The notes under the pieces are model-generated. The model saw only the letters and a list, made by a program, of their open reading frames with translations. It did not search any database and was not told the DNA's origin. 64,000 nucleotides of DNA. It comes from Kaistia sp. 32K. GTDB lineage: Bacteria; Pseudomonadota; Alphaproteobacteria; Rhizobiales; Kaistiaceae. Shown here in pieces: positions 36,867-46,466 of this stretch. The position numbers were made by a program, and so were the translations under genes. Position 1 is the stretch's first letter. Every line of letters begins with the position of its first letter. Location: NCBI RefSeq assembly GCF_016629525.1, contig NZ_AP024269.1, positions 3,658,001 to 3,722,000 on the forward strand. The letters are read 5' to 3'.

Positions 36867-38495
36867 CTAAGCCCTCACCGCCTCGCCCAGCGCCGCCTGC
36901 CCCGCGCCCGTCCGGTTGCCGCGCACCAGATCCGACGCCTTTTCGCCGATCATGATCGTCGGTGCGTTGGTGTTGGAGGAGACGAGGCGCGGCATGATCG
37001 AGCTGTCGCAGACGCGGAGACCCTCGATGCCGTGCACGCGGAGTTCCGGATCGACGACCGCGTCCTCGCCATGCCCCATCCGGCAGGTGCCGACCGGGTG
37101 ATAGGCCGTGCGGGCCGCCTGGCGGGCGAAATCCTGGTATTCGCGGGAAGACCGCACGCCGGGGCCTGGAATATGCTCGCGCCGGATGAAGCGCCGGAAC
37201 GCGCTCTGCGCCATGATTTCCTGGCTGATCTTCACGCCGTCGACGGCGCGCGCGAGATCATAGGGATCGGCGAAGGCGTTGGGATCGATCCGCGGCGCGT
37301 CGTTCGGATCGGCCGACCGCAGGGTCACCGACCCGCGCGAGCGCGGGCGGAGGTGATAGGAATTGAGCGTGCAGCCATTGCCGCCCGGCACCGTGCCGAC
37401 GCCCTTCTCGACGCCGGCGCCAGGCAGGAAATGGAACTGCAGGTCCGGCGTCGTCTCGGCCCGGTCGCCCCACCAGAACGCGCCGCCCTCGACGATGTTC
37501 GAGGCGACAGGCCCCTTGCCGAAGGCGAAGTACTCAAGCCCCGCCATCAGCTTCCAGTGCGGCTTCTTGTATTTGTCGAAGCTGTAGGGGCCGGTGAGCT
37601 CGTAAACGACGTCGATATTGGTGTGATCCTGCAGGTTCTGCCCGACGCCCGGCAGGTCCTGGATCACCGCGATGCCGTGCTCGGCGAGATGCGCGGCCGG
37701 GCCGATACCGGAGAGCATCAAAAGCTTCGGCGAGCCGATCGCGCCGGCCGTGACCAGCACCTCGCGCTCGGCCCGCACCACCTCCGCCCTGCCGCCCTCG
37801 CCCGCGATCTCGACGCCGACGGCGCGGCCGTTCTCGATGACGATCCGCCGGGTCAGGACGTCGGTGCGCACCGTCAGATTGGGCCGGCCGAGCGCCGGCT
37901 TCAGATAGCCGACCGCCGTGCTGCAACGCCGGCCGCCGCGCGTCGTCGTCTGGTAATAGCCGGTGCCGGCCTGCCGGAGGCCGTTGAAATCGGCGGTGAA
38001 GGGCAGGCCCGCCTCCTGCGCCGCCTGCACGAACACGCGCGTCAGCGGATGCGGCGTGCCGCTGCTGACGCCGAGCGGCCCGCCACGGCCGTGATAGGGC
38101 CCGGCGAAGGTGTCGTTGTCCTCGGAGCGAAGGAAGAGCGGCAGGATTTCGCGGAACGACCAGCCGGAACAGCCCTCCTCCTCGGCCCAAGCGTCATAAT
38201 CCTCCGGACAGCCGCGGGTAAAAACCTGGGCGTTGATCGAGCTGCCGCCGCCGAGCACACGGCCCTGCGGATAGACGATGGTGCGGCCCTCGATCGCCTT
38301 GCCGGGCTCGGTCTCGTAGCCCCAGGAAAGCGGCCCGGCCGAGATCTTGAAGAAGCCGACCGGCATGTGGATGTAGCGATCGGTGTCACGCGGGCCGGCC
38401 TCCAGTAGCAGGACGGAGACGTCCGGATCCTCGCTGAGCCGCGCGGCCAGCACGCAGCCGGCGGATCCGCCGCCGACGATGACATAGTCCGGCAT
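36867..38495 (-). CDS. GMC-family FAD-dependent oxidoreductase (choline dehydrogenase-like)
   Basis: 542 aa. FAD motif VIVGGGSAGCVLAARLSED at the N-terminus, GMC signature GRVLGGGSSINAQVFTRG, second signature GAIGSPKLLMLSGIGP, and the C-terminal catalytic His in YHPVGTCRMG with SNTNAPTIMIGEKAS. It is close to BetA/AlkJ-type alcohol dehydrogenases. The partner aldehyde dehydrogenase and BetI are not present, so choline is not certain; another alcohol is possible. Confidence 0.88.
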   Translation of the reverse strand: MPDYVIVGGGSAGCVLAARLSEDPDVSVLLLEAGPRDTDRYIHMPVGFFKISAGPLSWGYETEPGKAIEGRTIVYPQGRVLGGGSSINAQVFTRGCPEDYDAWAEEEGCSGWSFREILPLFLRSEDNDTFAGPYHGRGGPLGVSSGTPHPLTRVFVQAAQEAGLPFTADFNGLRQAGTGYYQTTTRGGRRCSTAVGYLKPALGRPNLTVRTDVLTRRIVIENGRAVGVEIAGEGGRAEVVRAEREVLVTAGAIGSPKLLMLSGIGPAAHLAEHGIAVIQDLPGVGQNLQDHTNIDVVYELTGPYSFDKYKKPHWKLMAGLEYFAFGKGPVASNIVEGGAFWWGDRAETTPDLQFHFLPGAGVEKGVGTVPGGNGCTLNSYHLRPRSRGSVTLRSADPNDAPRIDPNAFADPYDLARAVDGVKISQEIMAQSAFRRFIRREHIPGPGVRSSREYQDFARQAARTAYHPVGTCRMGHGEDAVVDPELRVHGIEGLRVCDSSIMPRLVSSNTNAPTIMIGEKASDLVRGNRTGAGQAALGEAVRA

Positions 38496-38585
38496 GCATT
38501 CCCTCCCTCGCGGCCGCCCGCAGCGGACTGCGAACGTCCCGCGCCGGGGATCCTCCCTCCCGGCGCGGTGCCTGTTTCGGGAATG

Positions 38586-38636
38586 CTAGAGCGTTTTCGA
38601 GCGAAGTGGCTACCGGTTCGCGTGAAGAAAACGCGA
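38586..38636. repeat. AGAGCGTTTTCGAGCGAAG-type intergenic palindrome
   Basis: A 50-base element starting CTAGAGCGTTTTCGAGCGAAG and ending GTGAAGAAAACGCG with inverted-repeat ends (GCGTTTTC / GAAAACGC), a dispersed intergenic motif that I know from several Hyphomicrobiales genomes. It lies upstream of the GMC gene. Confidence 0.7.
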
Positions 38637-38713
38637 TCCAACAAATAGCAAGCGCATGACAGGGAGGCCGTCCCTAGGGACGGCAGGGGCCGGGCACGAT
38701 TTTGGCCCCGCGA

Positions 38714-39379
38714 TCAGCCGCGCCGCAGCAGCAGCGTGCCGTCGCCGTCGACCGCCGCGCTCAGCGCCTCGTAGTCGTCGACCGAGGCGTGTTCGGTCGC
38801 GAGCGGCGCGGTATGGGTCGCCTGGATGACGACGACGTTCGCCCCGGCCCGCTCGGCCGCCTCGATGCCGGCGGGGGCATCCTCGAAGATGAGGCAGTCC
38901 GACGCCGAAACGCCGAGCCTCTCGGCCGCCAGCAGGTAGCAATCCGGCGCGGGCTTGCCGATCGTCACGTCGTCGGCGGTGACGAAGACGGCGGGCGGCG
39001 TCAGGCCGGCGGCGCCGAGCCGGGCGAGCGCCAGGGCGCGCGGGGCCGAGGTGACGATCGCCCAGCGATCCGGCGGCAGCGAGGCGAGGAAGGCGCCGGC
39101 CGCGCCGATCTCGCGGACGCCATCGACGTCGTCGATCTCGTCGCGGGTCAGCGCCTCGGCCTCGGCATCGGCGTCGACGCCCGGCAGAGCGAGCTGGCGG
39201 ATGGTGTCGATGGCGCGCTTGCCGTGCAGGGTCGGCAGGAAGGCTTCGACATCGAGCCCGTGCCGCGTCGCCCAGCGCGTCCAGACCCGCTCGGCCGCCT
39301 CGATCGAGGTGAGCAACGTCCCGTCCATGTCGAACTGGAACGCGGCGAACGATCGTCCACCGAACAGAATCTCAGTCAT
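38714..39379 (-). CDS. HAD-superfamily phosphatase (sugar-phosphatase like)
   Basis: 221 aa from ATG 39379 ([11 protein letters not shown]). HAD motifs: [10 protein letters not shown] (nucleophile Asp), IVTSAPRA (motif II), [16 protein letters not shown] (motif III Lys) and [14 protein letters not shown] (motif IV). The alpha-helical cap is subclass IA. Likely dephosphorylates a sugar or polyol phosphate. No neighbour points to the substrate. Confidence 0.85.
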   Translation of the reverse strand: MTEILFGGRSFAAFQFDMDGTLLTSIEAAERVWTRWATRHGLDVEAFLPTLHGKRAIDTIRQLALPGVDADAEAEALTRDEIDDVDGVREIGAAGAFLASLPPDRWAIVTSAPRALALARLGAAGLTPPAVFVTADDVTIGKPAPDCYLLAAERLGVSASDCLIFEDAPAGIEAAERAGANVVVIQATHTAPLATEHASVDDYEALSAAVDGDGTLLLRRG

Positions 39380-39508
39380 TTCCAAAACCTCTTGGCGGCG
39401 GGGAAAGCGCATGCGGCACGGCTGCGAGCGGCTTCCCCTTACGCCGCCAGCCCCGGGCTGTCAGCCCCGCCGGCGGGAAAATCGCGCCGCACGAGAAGCA
39501 AGAAAGGC

Positions 39509-39636
39509 CCTCACCCAACCCTCTCCCGCAAGCGGGCGAGGGCTTTTTCTCCGCGCGCTGCATTGATCCGGATACCGATCGACCGGGTTCGGCGCGCCCC
39601 CTCTCCCGCCGGCGGGAGAGGGTCGGGGTGAGGGTC
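39509..39636. repeat. CCCTCTCCCGC/GCGGGAGAGGG palindromes
   Basis: Two elements, 39509-39548 and 39598-39636, related to those at 12360-12491. The first forms a stem (CCCTCTCCCGC-AA-GCGGGCGAGGG) followed by CTTTTTCT, so it could also terminate plus-strand transcripts. The remainder of the 39380-39645 gap shows nothing. Confidence 0.7.
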
Positions 39637-39645
39637 TGCTCGGAC

Positions 39646-39963
39646 CTAGTCCGCGGTAGTGCAGTTGGTCAGCTTGCCGGCGACGGTCAGCATCGCGCCC
39701 TTGCCCTTGATCCAGAACTCGACGTCGTCCTTCTGGTAGCGGCCGCCATCGGCGGAGACGACCTGCGGCAGGACGAGGGTCCGCCCATCGGCGAAGACCA
39801 GCTGCGCGGTGCTGCCTTCCGGCGAGGGCGGGCTGAAGGTCGCCGTCAGCGCGGTGCCGTCCTCGCAGCGATAGTCGAAATCGGCCGCCGAGGCCGCGTC
39901 GACCGCTACGAACATCGACGCGAAACCCAGCCCCAGAACGACGCCGCGATGGTGGAACTGCAT
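39646..39963 (-). CDS. MliC-family lysozyme inhibitor
   Basis: 105 aa from ATG 39963 (GGAGAG upstream). Signal peptide (VVLGLGFASMFVAVDAASA-A), then the MliC beta barrel: DYRCEDGTALTATFS, GGRYQKDDVEFWIKGKGAMLT and a second Cys in LTNCTTAD that pairs with the first. The family binds C-type lysozyme in the periplasm or on the outer membrane. No lipobox Cys, so soluble. Confidence 0.8.
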   Translation of the reverse strand: MQFHHRGVVLGLGFASMFVAVDAASAADFDYRCEDGTALTATFSPPSPEGSTAQLVFADGRTLVLPQVVSADGGRYQKDDVEFWIKGKGAMLTVAGKLTNCTTAD

Positions 39964-40189
39964 GAAACTCTCCGCTCCGGGATATCCGACAAAGCCCAAC
40001 AAAGCGACGAAGGGCCGGTTTTCGCTGTAAAGTCAGCAACTTCCCAACGATAGCCATCCGGACGGCGACGTCCAGACCTTCTTCACCTTCCCGGAAAAGG
40101 CGGTATCCGGCTGCTTTTATACTCGATTGAATTTGTAGATTTTGTCGTGTTTAAGAACCCGATCTCCGGTTCGATGAAGTGAGGATGCG

Positions 40190-41341
40190 ATGCGGGTGCA
40201 TGAGGCGAGAACGATCGAGTTCCAGCGGCGGATGGCGGAGGACGGCATCGACGTCACCGTGCTGCATGACGCGGACTCGATCTACTATTTCTCGGGCTTC
40301 TGGGGCTATCTCGGGATGGAGTATGACCGGGCGACGCTGCTGGTCATCCCGCGCCTCGGCGCCCCCACCCTCATCACCCCGGCGATGGAGGCCGAGCTGG
40401 CGCGCCGGCTCGGATCGATCGAGGACGTGCGCGAATGGACCGACGGCATCGACGGCGAATGGCCGCGCCATGTCGAGGCGATCTTCGCCGGCAAGCCCTA
40501 TCGGGTCATCGGCCTCGAGACTTTCAAGACCCACCCGCGCGTCACGACCGTCCTGCAGACGCTGAACCTCGACGCCGAGTGGCGCGACGTCTCGCGCGTG
40601 ATCGGCACGCTGCGCTCGATCAAGTCGCCGGAAGAGATCGCCACCATGCACCAGGCCGGCGAGGTCGCCGTGGCGATGGTGGAAGGCGGCCGCGCCGCGA
40701 TCGCCGAGGGCGTGCCGGAATATGAGCTGGCGCTCGCCGTCCTCGCGGCCGGCACGCGCCGCGCGGCCCGCTTCCTGGCCGACAATGGCGAGGACGCGCT
40801 GGTCTCGCCGACCATCTACAACCTTCAGATCCTGCAATCCGGCTGGGAAACCTGCATGGTGCATCGCCGCTCGACGGTGAAGCCGCTCCGGAAGGGCGAC
40901 CCAATCTATTTCTGCTTCTGCGGCATGGCGACCTTCAAGCAGTTCAAGCTCGGCTTCGATCGCGAATTCTTCCTGGGCTCGGCGACCGACGAACAGCAGC
41001 ACACCTATGAGACGGTCGTCCGGGCGCAGCAGGCGGCGCTGGCCGAGATCCGCCCCGGCGCGATCGCCGAGGAGGTGCACGCCGCCGCCGAGGAGGTGTA
41101 CCGGTCGGCCGGCTTCGGCCTCGCCTACCGTACCGGCCGCGCCATCGGCTATTCCTATCTGGAGGAGCCGCAGCTGAAGCGCGGCGACAAGACGTCGCTG
41201 CAGGCCGGCATGACCTTCGCCGTGGACGGCGGCATCACCATCGCCAACACCTTCGGCGCGCGGATCGGCGATTCCATCGTCGTCACCGAGACGGGCTTCG
41301 ACTATCTGACGCGCTATCCGCGCGAGTTCACGATCGTCTAG
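40190..41341 (+). CDS. M24/creatinase-fold hydrolase lacking the metal ligands
   Basis: 383 aa. N-terminal creatinase domain (DADSIYYFSGFWGYLGMEY) and C-terminal pita-bread domain. At the places where metal-dependent M24 peptidases have Asp, Asp, His, Glu, Glu, this protein shows FCG (for DxG), LGFDREF (for SDxTRTF), GRAIGYS (for GHGIG), GMTFAVDGG (for GMxxxxEPG) and RIGDSIVV (for RxEDxxxV). All five ligands are replaced. The catalytic-type His remains (His225, CMVHRRST). That is the pattern of creatinase and ectoine-hydrolase-type enzymes. GTGAGGATGCG precedes the ATG, and an A/T-rich promoter zone lies at 40118-40160. Sarcosine-oxidase-like and Pot genes lie just downstream, on the other strand. 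Confidence 0.75.
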   Translation: MRVHEARTIEFQRRMAEDGIDVTVLHDADSIYYFSGFWGYLGMEYDRATLLVIPRLGAPTLITPAMEAELARRLGSIEDVREWTDGIDGEWPRHVEAIFAGKPYRVIGLETFKTHPRVTTVLQTLNLDAEWRDVSRVIGTLRSIKSPEEIATMHQAGEVAVAMVEGGRAAIAEGVPEYELALAVLAAGTRRAARFLADNGEDALVSPTIYNLQILQSGWETCMVHRRSTVKPLRKGDPIYFCFCGMATFKQFKLGFDREFFLGSATDEQQHTYETVVRAQQAALAEIRPGAIAEEVHAAAEEVYRSAGFGLAYRTGRAIGYSYLEEPQLKRGDKTSLQAGMTFAVDGGITIANTFGARIGDSIVVTETGFDYLTRYPREFTIV

Positions 41342-41352
41342 ATCTGTGATCG

Positions 41353-41388
41353 GAGGGCGAGCCGGCCCTGGCGCCGGCTCCGCCCCTC
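41353..41388. terminator. Hairpin between convergent M24 and PhzF genes
   Basis: GAGGGCG-AGCCGG and CCGGCT-CCGCCCCTC form a stem with one bulged base and a small loop. No T tract, so a bidirectional or weak terminator. Confidence 0.5.
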
Positions 41389-41396
41389 GCCGTTCC

Positions 41397-42203
41397 TTAG
41401 CCGGCTTCGGGAAGCTGCAAGACGCCGTGAAGCGAGATCGCCGCGCGACCGCCGAGCACCACGCGGTCGCCGCGATCCTCGCAGCGGATGGTGCCGCCGC
41501 GCGCCGACAATTGCCGCCCGACCAGCTTGGTCTTGCCGAGCCGCCGCGCCCAATAAGGCGTCAGGCAGCAATGCGAGACGCCGGAGACGGGATCCTCGGG
41601 AACGCCATTTGCCGGCGCGAAGAAGCGCGAGACGAAATCCGCGTCGCCGCCTTCGATCCCCTCGGCCAGCGCCGTGACGATCACCGCCGGCAGTTCCAGC
41701 CGCGCCACCGCGGAAAAATCCGGGCGCAGGTTCGCTACGTCCTGCCAGCGCTCGAAGACGAACAGATGATGCTTCGCGGCGAAGGCCTCGACGGGAAGGG
41801 CGCCGAGCGCCGCGACGACCGCGTCGGTGACCTCCGCCGGACGGGGCGGCAGCGCGCCCATGTCGAGCGCGACGCCGTCGCCGTCGCGGCGAACCAGCAT
41901 GTAGTCGTCGCCGGTGCGGAAGCGCACCTCGGCGCGGCCGGGCTCCAGCTTCGCGAGCACGAGATGGCCGGCGGCGAGCGTCGCGTGGCCGATATGGTCG
42001 ACCTCGCGCGTCGGCGTGAACCAGCGGATGCGATAGTCGTCGCCCTCGGGCGCGAAGAACACCGTCTCGGTCTGGTTCAGCTCGGCCGCGATCGCCTGCA
42101 TGGTGGCGTCAGGGAGCCATTCGGGCAGCGGGCAGACGCCGGCCGGGTTGCCGGAGAGCGGCCGATCGGCGAAGGCGTCGATGATGTAGGCGTCGAGGCT
42201 CAT
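41397..42203 (-). CDS. PhzF-family protein
   Basis: 268 aa. The PhzF/DapF-like two-lobe fold is recognisable: AFADRPLSGNPAGVCPLPEWL, the catalytic Glu in AELNQTETVFF, TPTREVDHIGHATLAAGHLVL and a late EDPVSGVSHCCLTPYWA. The family contains isomerases with mostly unknown substrates. Its ATG overlaps the stop of the flavoenzyme gene, so it is the last gene of the Pot-type operon. Confidence 0.85.
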   Translation of the reverse strand: MSLDAYIIDAFADRPLSGNPAGVCPLPEWLPDATMQAIAAELNQTETVFFAPEGDDYRIRWFTPTREVDHIGHATLAAGHLVLAKLEPGRAEVRFRTGDDYMLVRRDGDGVALDMGALPPRPAEVTDAVVAALGALPVEAFAAKHHLFVFERWQDVANLRPDFSAVARLELPAVIVTALAEGIEGGDADFVSRFFAPANGVPEDPVSGVSHCCLTPYWARRLGKTKLVGRQLSARGGTIRCEDRGDRVVLGGRAAISLHGVLQLPEAG

Positions 42204-43312
42204 GACGTTTCCCTTCCGGCGGCCCAGGCCGCGATTCCGGCGGGATCGCGATGGCCGGCGATGGCGTCGGCGACGCCGTTGGCGATCAATGGCGCCAGCT
42301 TGAAGCCGTGCCCGGAACAGGCGCTCACCACCCAGCCGACGGCGCCGAGCGGCTGCACGAAGAAGCTCTCGTCATCCGTGACCGTATAGAAGCAGGTCTT
42401 CGTCTCGACGATCCGGTAGCGCTCGAAGCCGGCGAAGGCAGCGGCCGCCGCCGCGATCACCGGATCGGCGTCCTCGGCGGTCGCCGCGCGATCGTCGTCG
42501 GGGTCGCCGCGCAGACTGAAGTGATGGTCGCCGATCTTCAGGCGCGTGCCGCCACGCGGCGGCAGCGTGTAGCTCAGATGCTCGCCATCCTCGATCAGGA
42601 TCGGGGCCGAGGCCCAGGCGGCGCGAAGCGCTTCCGGCGGATCGAGGAACAGCACGGTCTGGCGCGAGGGCGTCACCGCGGGCGCCACTTCCGGCAGCAA
42701 CTTCGTCACCCAGGCGCCCGCCGCGACCACCACCTGGTCCGCCGCATGGGTCTTGCCAGCGACGACGACGCGGCCATGCTCGAGGTCGATCGCCTCGACG
42801 GGGCTGTGCTCGTGCAGCACGACGCCGACGAGGCGCAGCCATGCCGCGAGGTCTGTCACGATCCGCTGCGAGAACAGCAGCCCTGCGCCGCCGACTTCGA
42901 CGACGCGATGGATGCCGCCCAGCCGCACCATCGGCAGCCGCGCGGCGATCTCCGCCTCGGTGAGCTCGCGATGGTCGATGCCGAACGCGTCGAGATCGCG
43001 CGCCGTCGTCGCATACCAGTCGTCTTCCAGCCGGCGCACATAGGCGATGCCGGTCGGCAGATAGTGGCTAATGCCGAGGTCCTGCCACAACCCGTCATAG
43101 GCCCGGAAGGCGTCCGGCATCAGCCGGGTGTAGCCTTCGAGCGGACCATAGGTGTGGCGGGTGATGCGGTGTTCGTCGAAGGAGGACGACAGCGGATTGG
43201 GGATCGGGCCCTGGTCGAACACCTCGACCGCGAAACCCCGGTGGTGGAGCGCCCGCGCGAGCGACAGCCCGGCGATCCCCGCTCCAACGACAATGACCTT
43301 GCTCAAAGCCAT
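42200..43312 (-). CDS. Monomeric sarcosine oxidase / N-methyltryptophan oxidase-like flavoenzyme
   Basis: 370 aa. FAD motif VVGAGIAGLSLARAL, then SSSFDEHRITRHTYG (the substrate/FAD Arg region), Cys for covalent FAD in VETKTCFYTVTDD and the SGHGFKLAPLIANGVADAI block. This matches MSOX/SolA, which oxidise N-methyl amino acids to the amino acid, formaldehyde and hydrogen peroxide. It sits downstream of the ABC ATPase gene with an 18-base gap, so it probably acts on the imported compound. Confidence 0.85.
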   Translation of the reverse strand: MALSKVIVVGAGIAGLSLARALHHRGFAVEVFDQGPIPNPLSSSFDEHRITRHTYGPLEGYTRLMPDAFRAYDGLWQDLGISHYLPTGIAYVRRLEDDWYATTARDLDAFGIDHRELTEAEIAARLPMVRLGGIHRVVEVGGAGLLFSQRIVTDLAAWLRLVGVVLHEHSPVEAIDLEHGRVVVAGKTHAADQVVVAAGAWVTKLLPEVAPAVTPSRQTVLFLDPPEALRAAWASAPILIEDGEHLSYTLPPRGGTRLKIGDHHFSLRGDPDDDRAATAEDADPVIAAAAAAFAGFERYRIVETKTCFYTVTDDESFFVQPLGAVGWVVSACSGHGFKLAPLIANGVADAIAGHRDPAGIAAWAAGRETS

Positions 43313-43330
43313 ACTTTCTCGTTTCTCTTC

Positions 43331-44440
43331 TCAGCCGACCGGCTGCAGCAGGAGCGTATGCTCGGCCCGCCAGCTCAGTATGATTTCACTGCCGGGCTCC
43401 GGCCGCTCGTCGACGCCGCGCACGCCCAGATTGACCTTGAGGATGGCGCCGCCCGGGATCGCGACCTCAAGGCCGAGATGGTCGCCGAAATAGATCGACT
43501 GCCCGACCCGGCCGGCGACGCGGTTCTCGCCATGCCCCTCGCCGATCGCGATCCGCTCCGGCCGGATCGAGACCAGCACGTCGTCGCCGCGCGGCGCGGG
43601 ATCGCCGAGAACGCCGGCGAGCTGCAGCCCGGCCGCCGCGTCGATGCGCGCGACGGGACCGTTGCCGCCCGGCACGAGACGGCCGGAGAGCGCGTTGGTC
43701 TCGCCGATGAAGCGGGCGACGAAGCCGTTCGCCGGCTGCTCGTGGATGGTGCGCGGCGCAGCCAGCTGCTGCACGCGGCCCTGATGGAACACCGCGACCC
43801 GGTCCGACATGACCATCGCCTCGGTCTGGTCGTGCGTCACATAGATGATGGTGAGGCCGAGCTCGCGATGCAGCCGGCGGATCTCCAGCTGCATCTGCTC
43901 GCGCAGCCGCTTGTCGAGCGCGCCGAGCGGCTCGTCCATCAGCACCAGCTTCGGCTCGAACACCAAGGCCCGCGCCAGAGCGACGCGCTGCTGCTGGCCG
44001 CCGGACAATTGCGCCGGCCGGCGCTTGCCGAGATCGCCGAGCTCGATCATCTCCAGCGCGCGCGCCACCCGGCGGCCGATTTCCGCCTTCGGGATGCCGC
44101 GCAGCGTCAGCGGGAACGCGACGTTCTCGGCGACGCTCATATGCGGAAAGAGCGCGTAGCTTTGGAACACGACGCCGAAATCGCGCTTGTGCGGCGGCAA
44201 TTCGGCGATCGAGCGGCCCGCATAGAGGATCTCGCCGCCGCTCGCCTGCTCGAAGCCGGCGATCATCATCAGCGTCGTCGTCTTGCCGGAGCCGGAGGGG
44301 CCGAGCAGGGTCAGGAACTCGCCCCGCTCCACCGAAAGATCGAGCGCATCGACGACGAGACCGCCGCCGTCATAGCGCTTGGTGACGCCGTGGAGGCGAA
44401 GCAGCGGCTCGGCGCGCTCAGGCCTATCTCCAGCGGTCAT
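43331..44440 (-). CDS. ABC importer ATPase, PotA-like
   Basis: 369 aa. Walker A GPSGSGKTT, Q loop FQSYALFPHMSVAENVAF, signature LSGGQQQRVALARAL, Walker B LVLMDEPLGALD, then a C-terminal TOBE-type domain (RPERIAIGEGHGENRVAGRV). Standard for polyamine/opine/phosphonate type importers. ATGA overlap with the upstream permease. Confidence 0.9.
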   Translation of the reverse strand: MTAGDRPERAEPLLRLHGVTKRYDGGGLVVDALDLSVERGEFLTLLGPSGSGKTTTLMMIAGFEQASGGEILYAGRSIAELPPHKRDFGVVFQSYALFPHMSVAENVAFPLTLRGIPKAEIGRRVARALEMIELGDLGKRRPAQLSGGQQQRVALARALVFEPKLVLMDEPLGALDKRLREQMQLEIRRLHRELGLTIIYVTHDQTEAMVMSDRVAVFHQGRVQQLAAPRTIHEQPANGFVARFIGETNALSGRLVPGGNGPVARIDAAAGLQLAGVLGDPAPRGDDVLVSIRPERIAIGEGHGENRVAGRVGQSIYFGDHLGLEVAIPGGAILKVNLGVRGVDERPEPGSEIILSWRAEHTLLLQPVG

Positions 44441-45258
44441 GCGCCCTGCCCCGTCGACGCCAGCCGCCGCGAGCGGCGACGCAGCGCCTCCACGGCGACG
44501 AGGAAGGTGATGGAGAGGAGGAGCAGCAGCGTCGCCACGGCGGTGACGATCGGGCCCGTATTTTCCTTGATCCCGGAGAACATCTGTAGCGGCAGGGTCC
44601 GTTGCGAAGGGGCGGTGACAAAGGAGGCGATGACGACCTCGTCGAGCGACGTGGCGAAGGCGAACACGGCGCCCGCGGCGACGCCCGGCGCGATGATCGG
44701 CAGCATCACGCGGCGAAAGGCCGTCAGCGGGCCGGCGCCGAGGCTCGCCGCCGCGCGCCAGAGCGTCCGGTCGAAGGACTGCAGCGAGGCGACGACGCTC
44801 AGCGTCACGAAAGGCAGGCCGAGCGCTGAATGAAAGATCACCAGCCCGGTCAGGCTGTTGCTGAGCGAAACCGTCGCCAGCGCGAAATAGGCGCCGAGCG
44901 CCAGGATGACGATCGGCACGACCAGGGGCAGCAGGATGGCGAGCAGCGCCAGAACCCGCGCCCGCCCCCGCAGCCGGTCGATGCCGAGCGCCGCGGCGGT
45001 GCCGATGAGGGTGGCGATCAGCGCCGAGGCGATGCCGACCCGGAGGCTGTTTCCGAGTGCGTCGCGCCAGGCGCCGGACGCCAGCGCCTCGCCATACCAG
45101 TGCAGCGAGAGCCCCGGCAGCGGGAACGCGATGATGCTGCCGGAGGAGAAGGAGACCGGCACGACGACGAGCGCCGGCAGCACCAGGATGGCGACAAGCA
45201 GCAGCGCGCCGAACCGCATGACGCCGCGCGGCAGCGGCAGTCCATAATCGACCTTCAT
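44437..45258 (-). CDS. ABC importer permease, PotC-like
   Basis: 273 aa from ATG 45258, which overlaps the previous stop as ATGA. Six helices and the EAA loop region RAAASLGAGPLTAFRRVMLPIIAPG that docks on the ATPase. Closest to the second permease of Pot-type importers. Confidence 0.88.
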   Translation of the reverse strand: MKVDYGLPLPRGVMRFGALLLVAILVLPALVVVPVSFSSGSIIAFPLPGLSLHWYGEALASGAWRDALGNSLRVGIASALIATLIGTAAALGIDRLRGRARVLALLAILLPLVVPIVILALGAYFALATVSLSNSLTGLVIFHSALGLPFVTLSVVASLQSFDRTLWRAAASLGAGPLTAFRRVMLPIIAPGVAAGAVFAFATSLDEVVIASFVTAPSQRTLPLQMFSGIKENTGPIVTAVATLLLLLSITFLVAVEALRRRSRRLASTGQGA

Positions 45259-46460
45259 CCGCGCGCTCCCTCCAGCGCCCGCATCGGCTTCATGACAGCG
45301 ATCAAGACGCCGACGAGCACGAGGAAGAAGACCAGCGACACCAGGCCGAGCCCGGCGGCGAGGCCCGGATTGTTGGTTCTGAGCACGGCGAGCTCGATGA
45401 AGGTGCCGATCATCCGGTCGGCCGGGCCGCCGACGAGGGCCGGCGTGATGTAGTAGCCGGCGGCGGAAGCGAGCACGAACAGGATGCCGGCGGCGATGCC
45501 GGCGCGCGCCTGCGGCAGGTAGACCCGGCGCACGCTCTGCCACGGCGTCGCGCCGAGCGAGCCGGCGGCCATCAGCTGCGTCCTCGGGATGGCGCGGAGC
45601 GCGTTGTAGATCGGCAGCACCATGAAGGGCAGCAGCACATGCGTCATGGCGACGACGACCGCGAGGCGGTTGAAGGCGAGATCGAGCGGCGCCGAGATCA
45701 GGCCGATCCGCTGCAGGACGCCGTTGATCAGGCCGTTCGATTGCAGGAGCAGGATCCAGGCCATGGCGCGGACGAGAATGGAGGTCCAGAGCGGCAGCAT
45801 CAGCACCAGCAGCCAGCGCTCGGCCGATTTCGGCGGCAGCGACGCCAGATAGAGCGCGAGCGGCAGGCCCAGGATCAGGCAGAGCGCCGCGACCGAACCC
45901 GCGATGACGAAGCTTCGGACGACGATGCTGCGATAGATGGCGAGATCGGCCGGCCGGCTGACGATCTCGCCGCTGGCGTTGCGCTCGAGATCGAAGGCGG
46001 CGAGGAGATAGCGGTCGGTCCAGGGGCCGCTCGAGGCGCGGATTGCCTGCCAGATCTCGGGCTTGGCCCAGCGACCATCGGCAGCGACCAGCGCGGCTTG
46101 CGCGTCCGCAGGCCTTTCGAGCGCCACGGCCCGCGCCGCCACGAGCGGCGTCCGCAGGCCCGGCTTTTCGATGTTGAGGCGGCGCGCGACCCGGCCGACG
46201 GCCGTATCGGAGGCCTCCGTGAGATCGGTGACGAGCGCCGCATAGAGGTCCGGCGACGGCGCGGCGTGCGCGCTCGCCAGGAGCTCGACGGTGCGCGGCA
46301 GGCCGGCCGAAACGTCGCGATCCCCCACGCTCTCCCAGACGAGCAGGAACAGCGGCAGGCCGATCACGGCGAGCAGGAACAGCGACATCGGCGCAAGCAG
46401 CAGCGCCGTGAAAAACCGCGCGCGATTGTCGCGCGCGGTGCCTTTTTCGACCCGGGCCAT
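45255..46460 (-). CDS. ABC importer permease, PotB-like, with enlarged periplasmic loop
   Basis: 401 aa, longer than the usual 280-310. After the first helix (APMSLFLLAVIGLPLFLLVW) there is a hydrophilic region of roughly 130 residues before the other helices; such a loop occurs in a subset of these permeases. EAA loop: MAAGSLGATPWQSVRRVYLPQARAG. It overlaps the next permease gene and follows the binding-protein gene after 6 bases. Confidence 0.88.
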   Translation of the reverse strand: MARVEKGTARDNRARFFTALLLAPMSLFLLAVIGLPLFLLVWESVGDRDVSAGLPRTVELLASAHAAPSPDLYAALVTDLTEASDTAVGRVARRLNIEKPGLRTPLVAARAVALERPADAQAALVAADGRWAKPEIWQAIRASSGPWTDRYLLAAFDLERNASGEIVSRPADLAIYRSIVVRSFVIAGSVAALCLILGLPLALYLASLPPKSAERWLLVLMLPLWTSILVRAMAWILLLQSNGLINGVLQRIGLISAPLDLAFNRLAVVVAMTHVLLPFMVLPIYNALRAIPRTQLMAAGSLGATPWQSVRRVYLPQARAGIAAGILFVLASAAGYYITPALVGGPADRMIGTFIELAVLRTNNPGLAAGLGLVSLVFFLVLVGVLIAVMKPMRALEGARG

Positions 46461-46466
46461 CCGCCG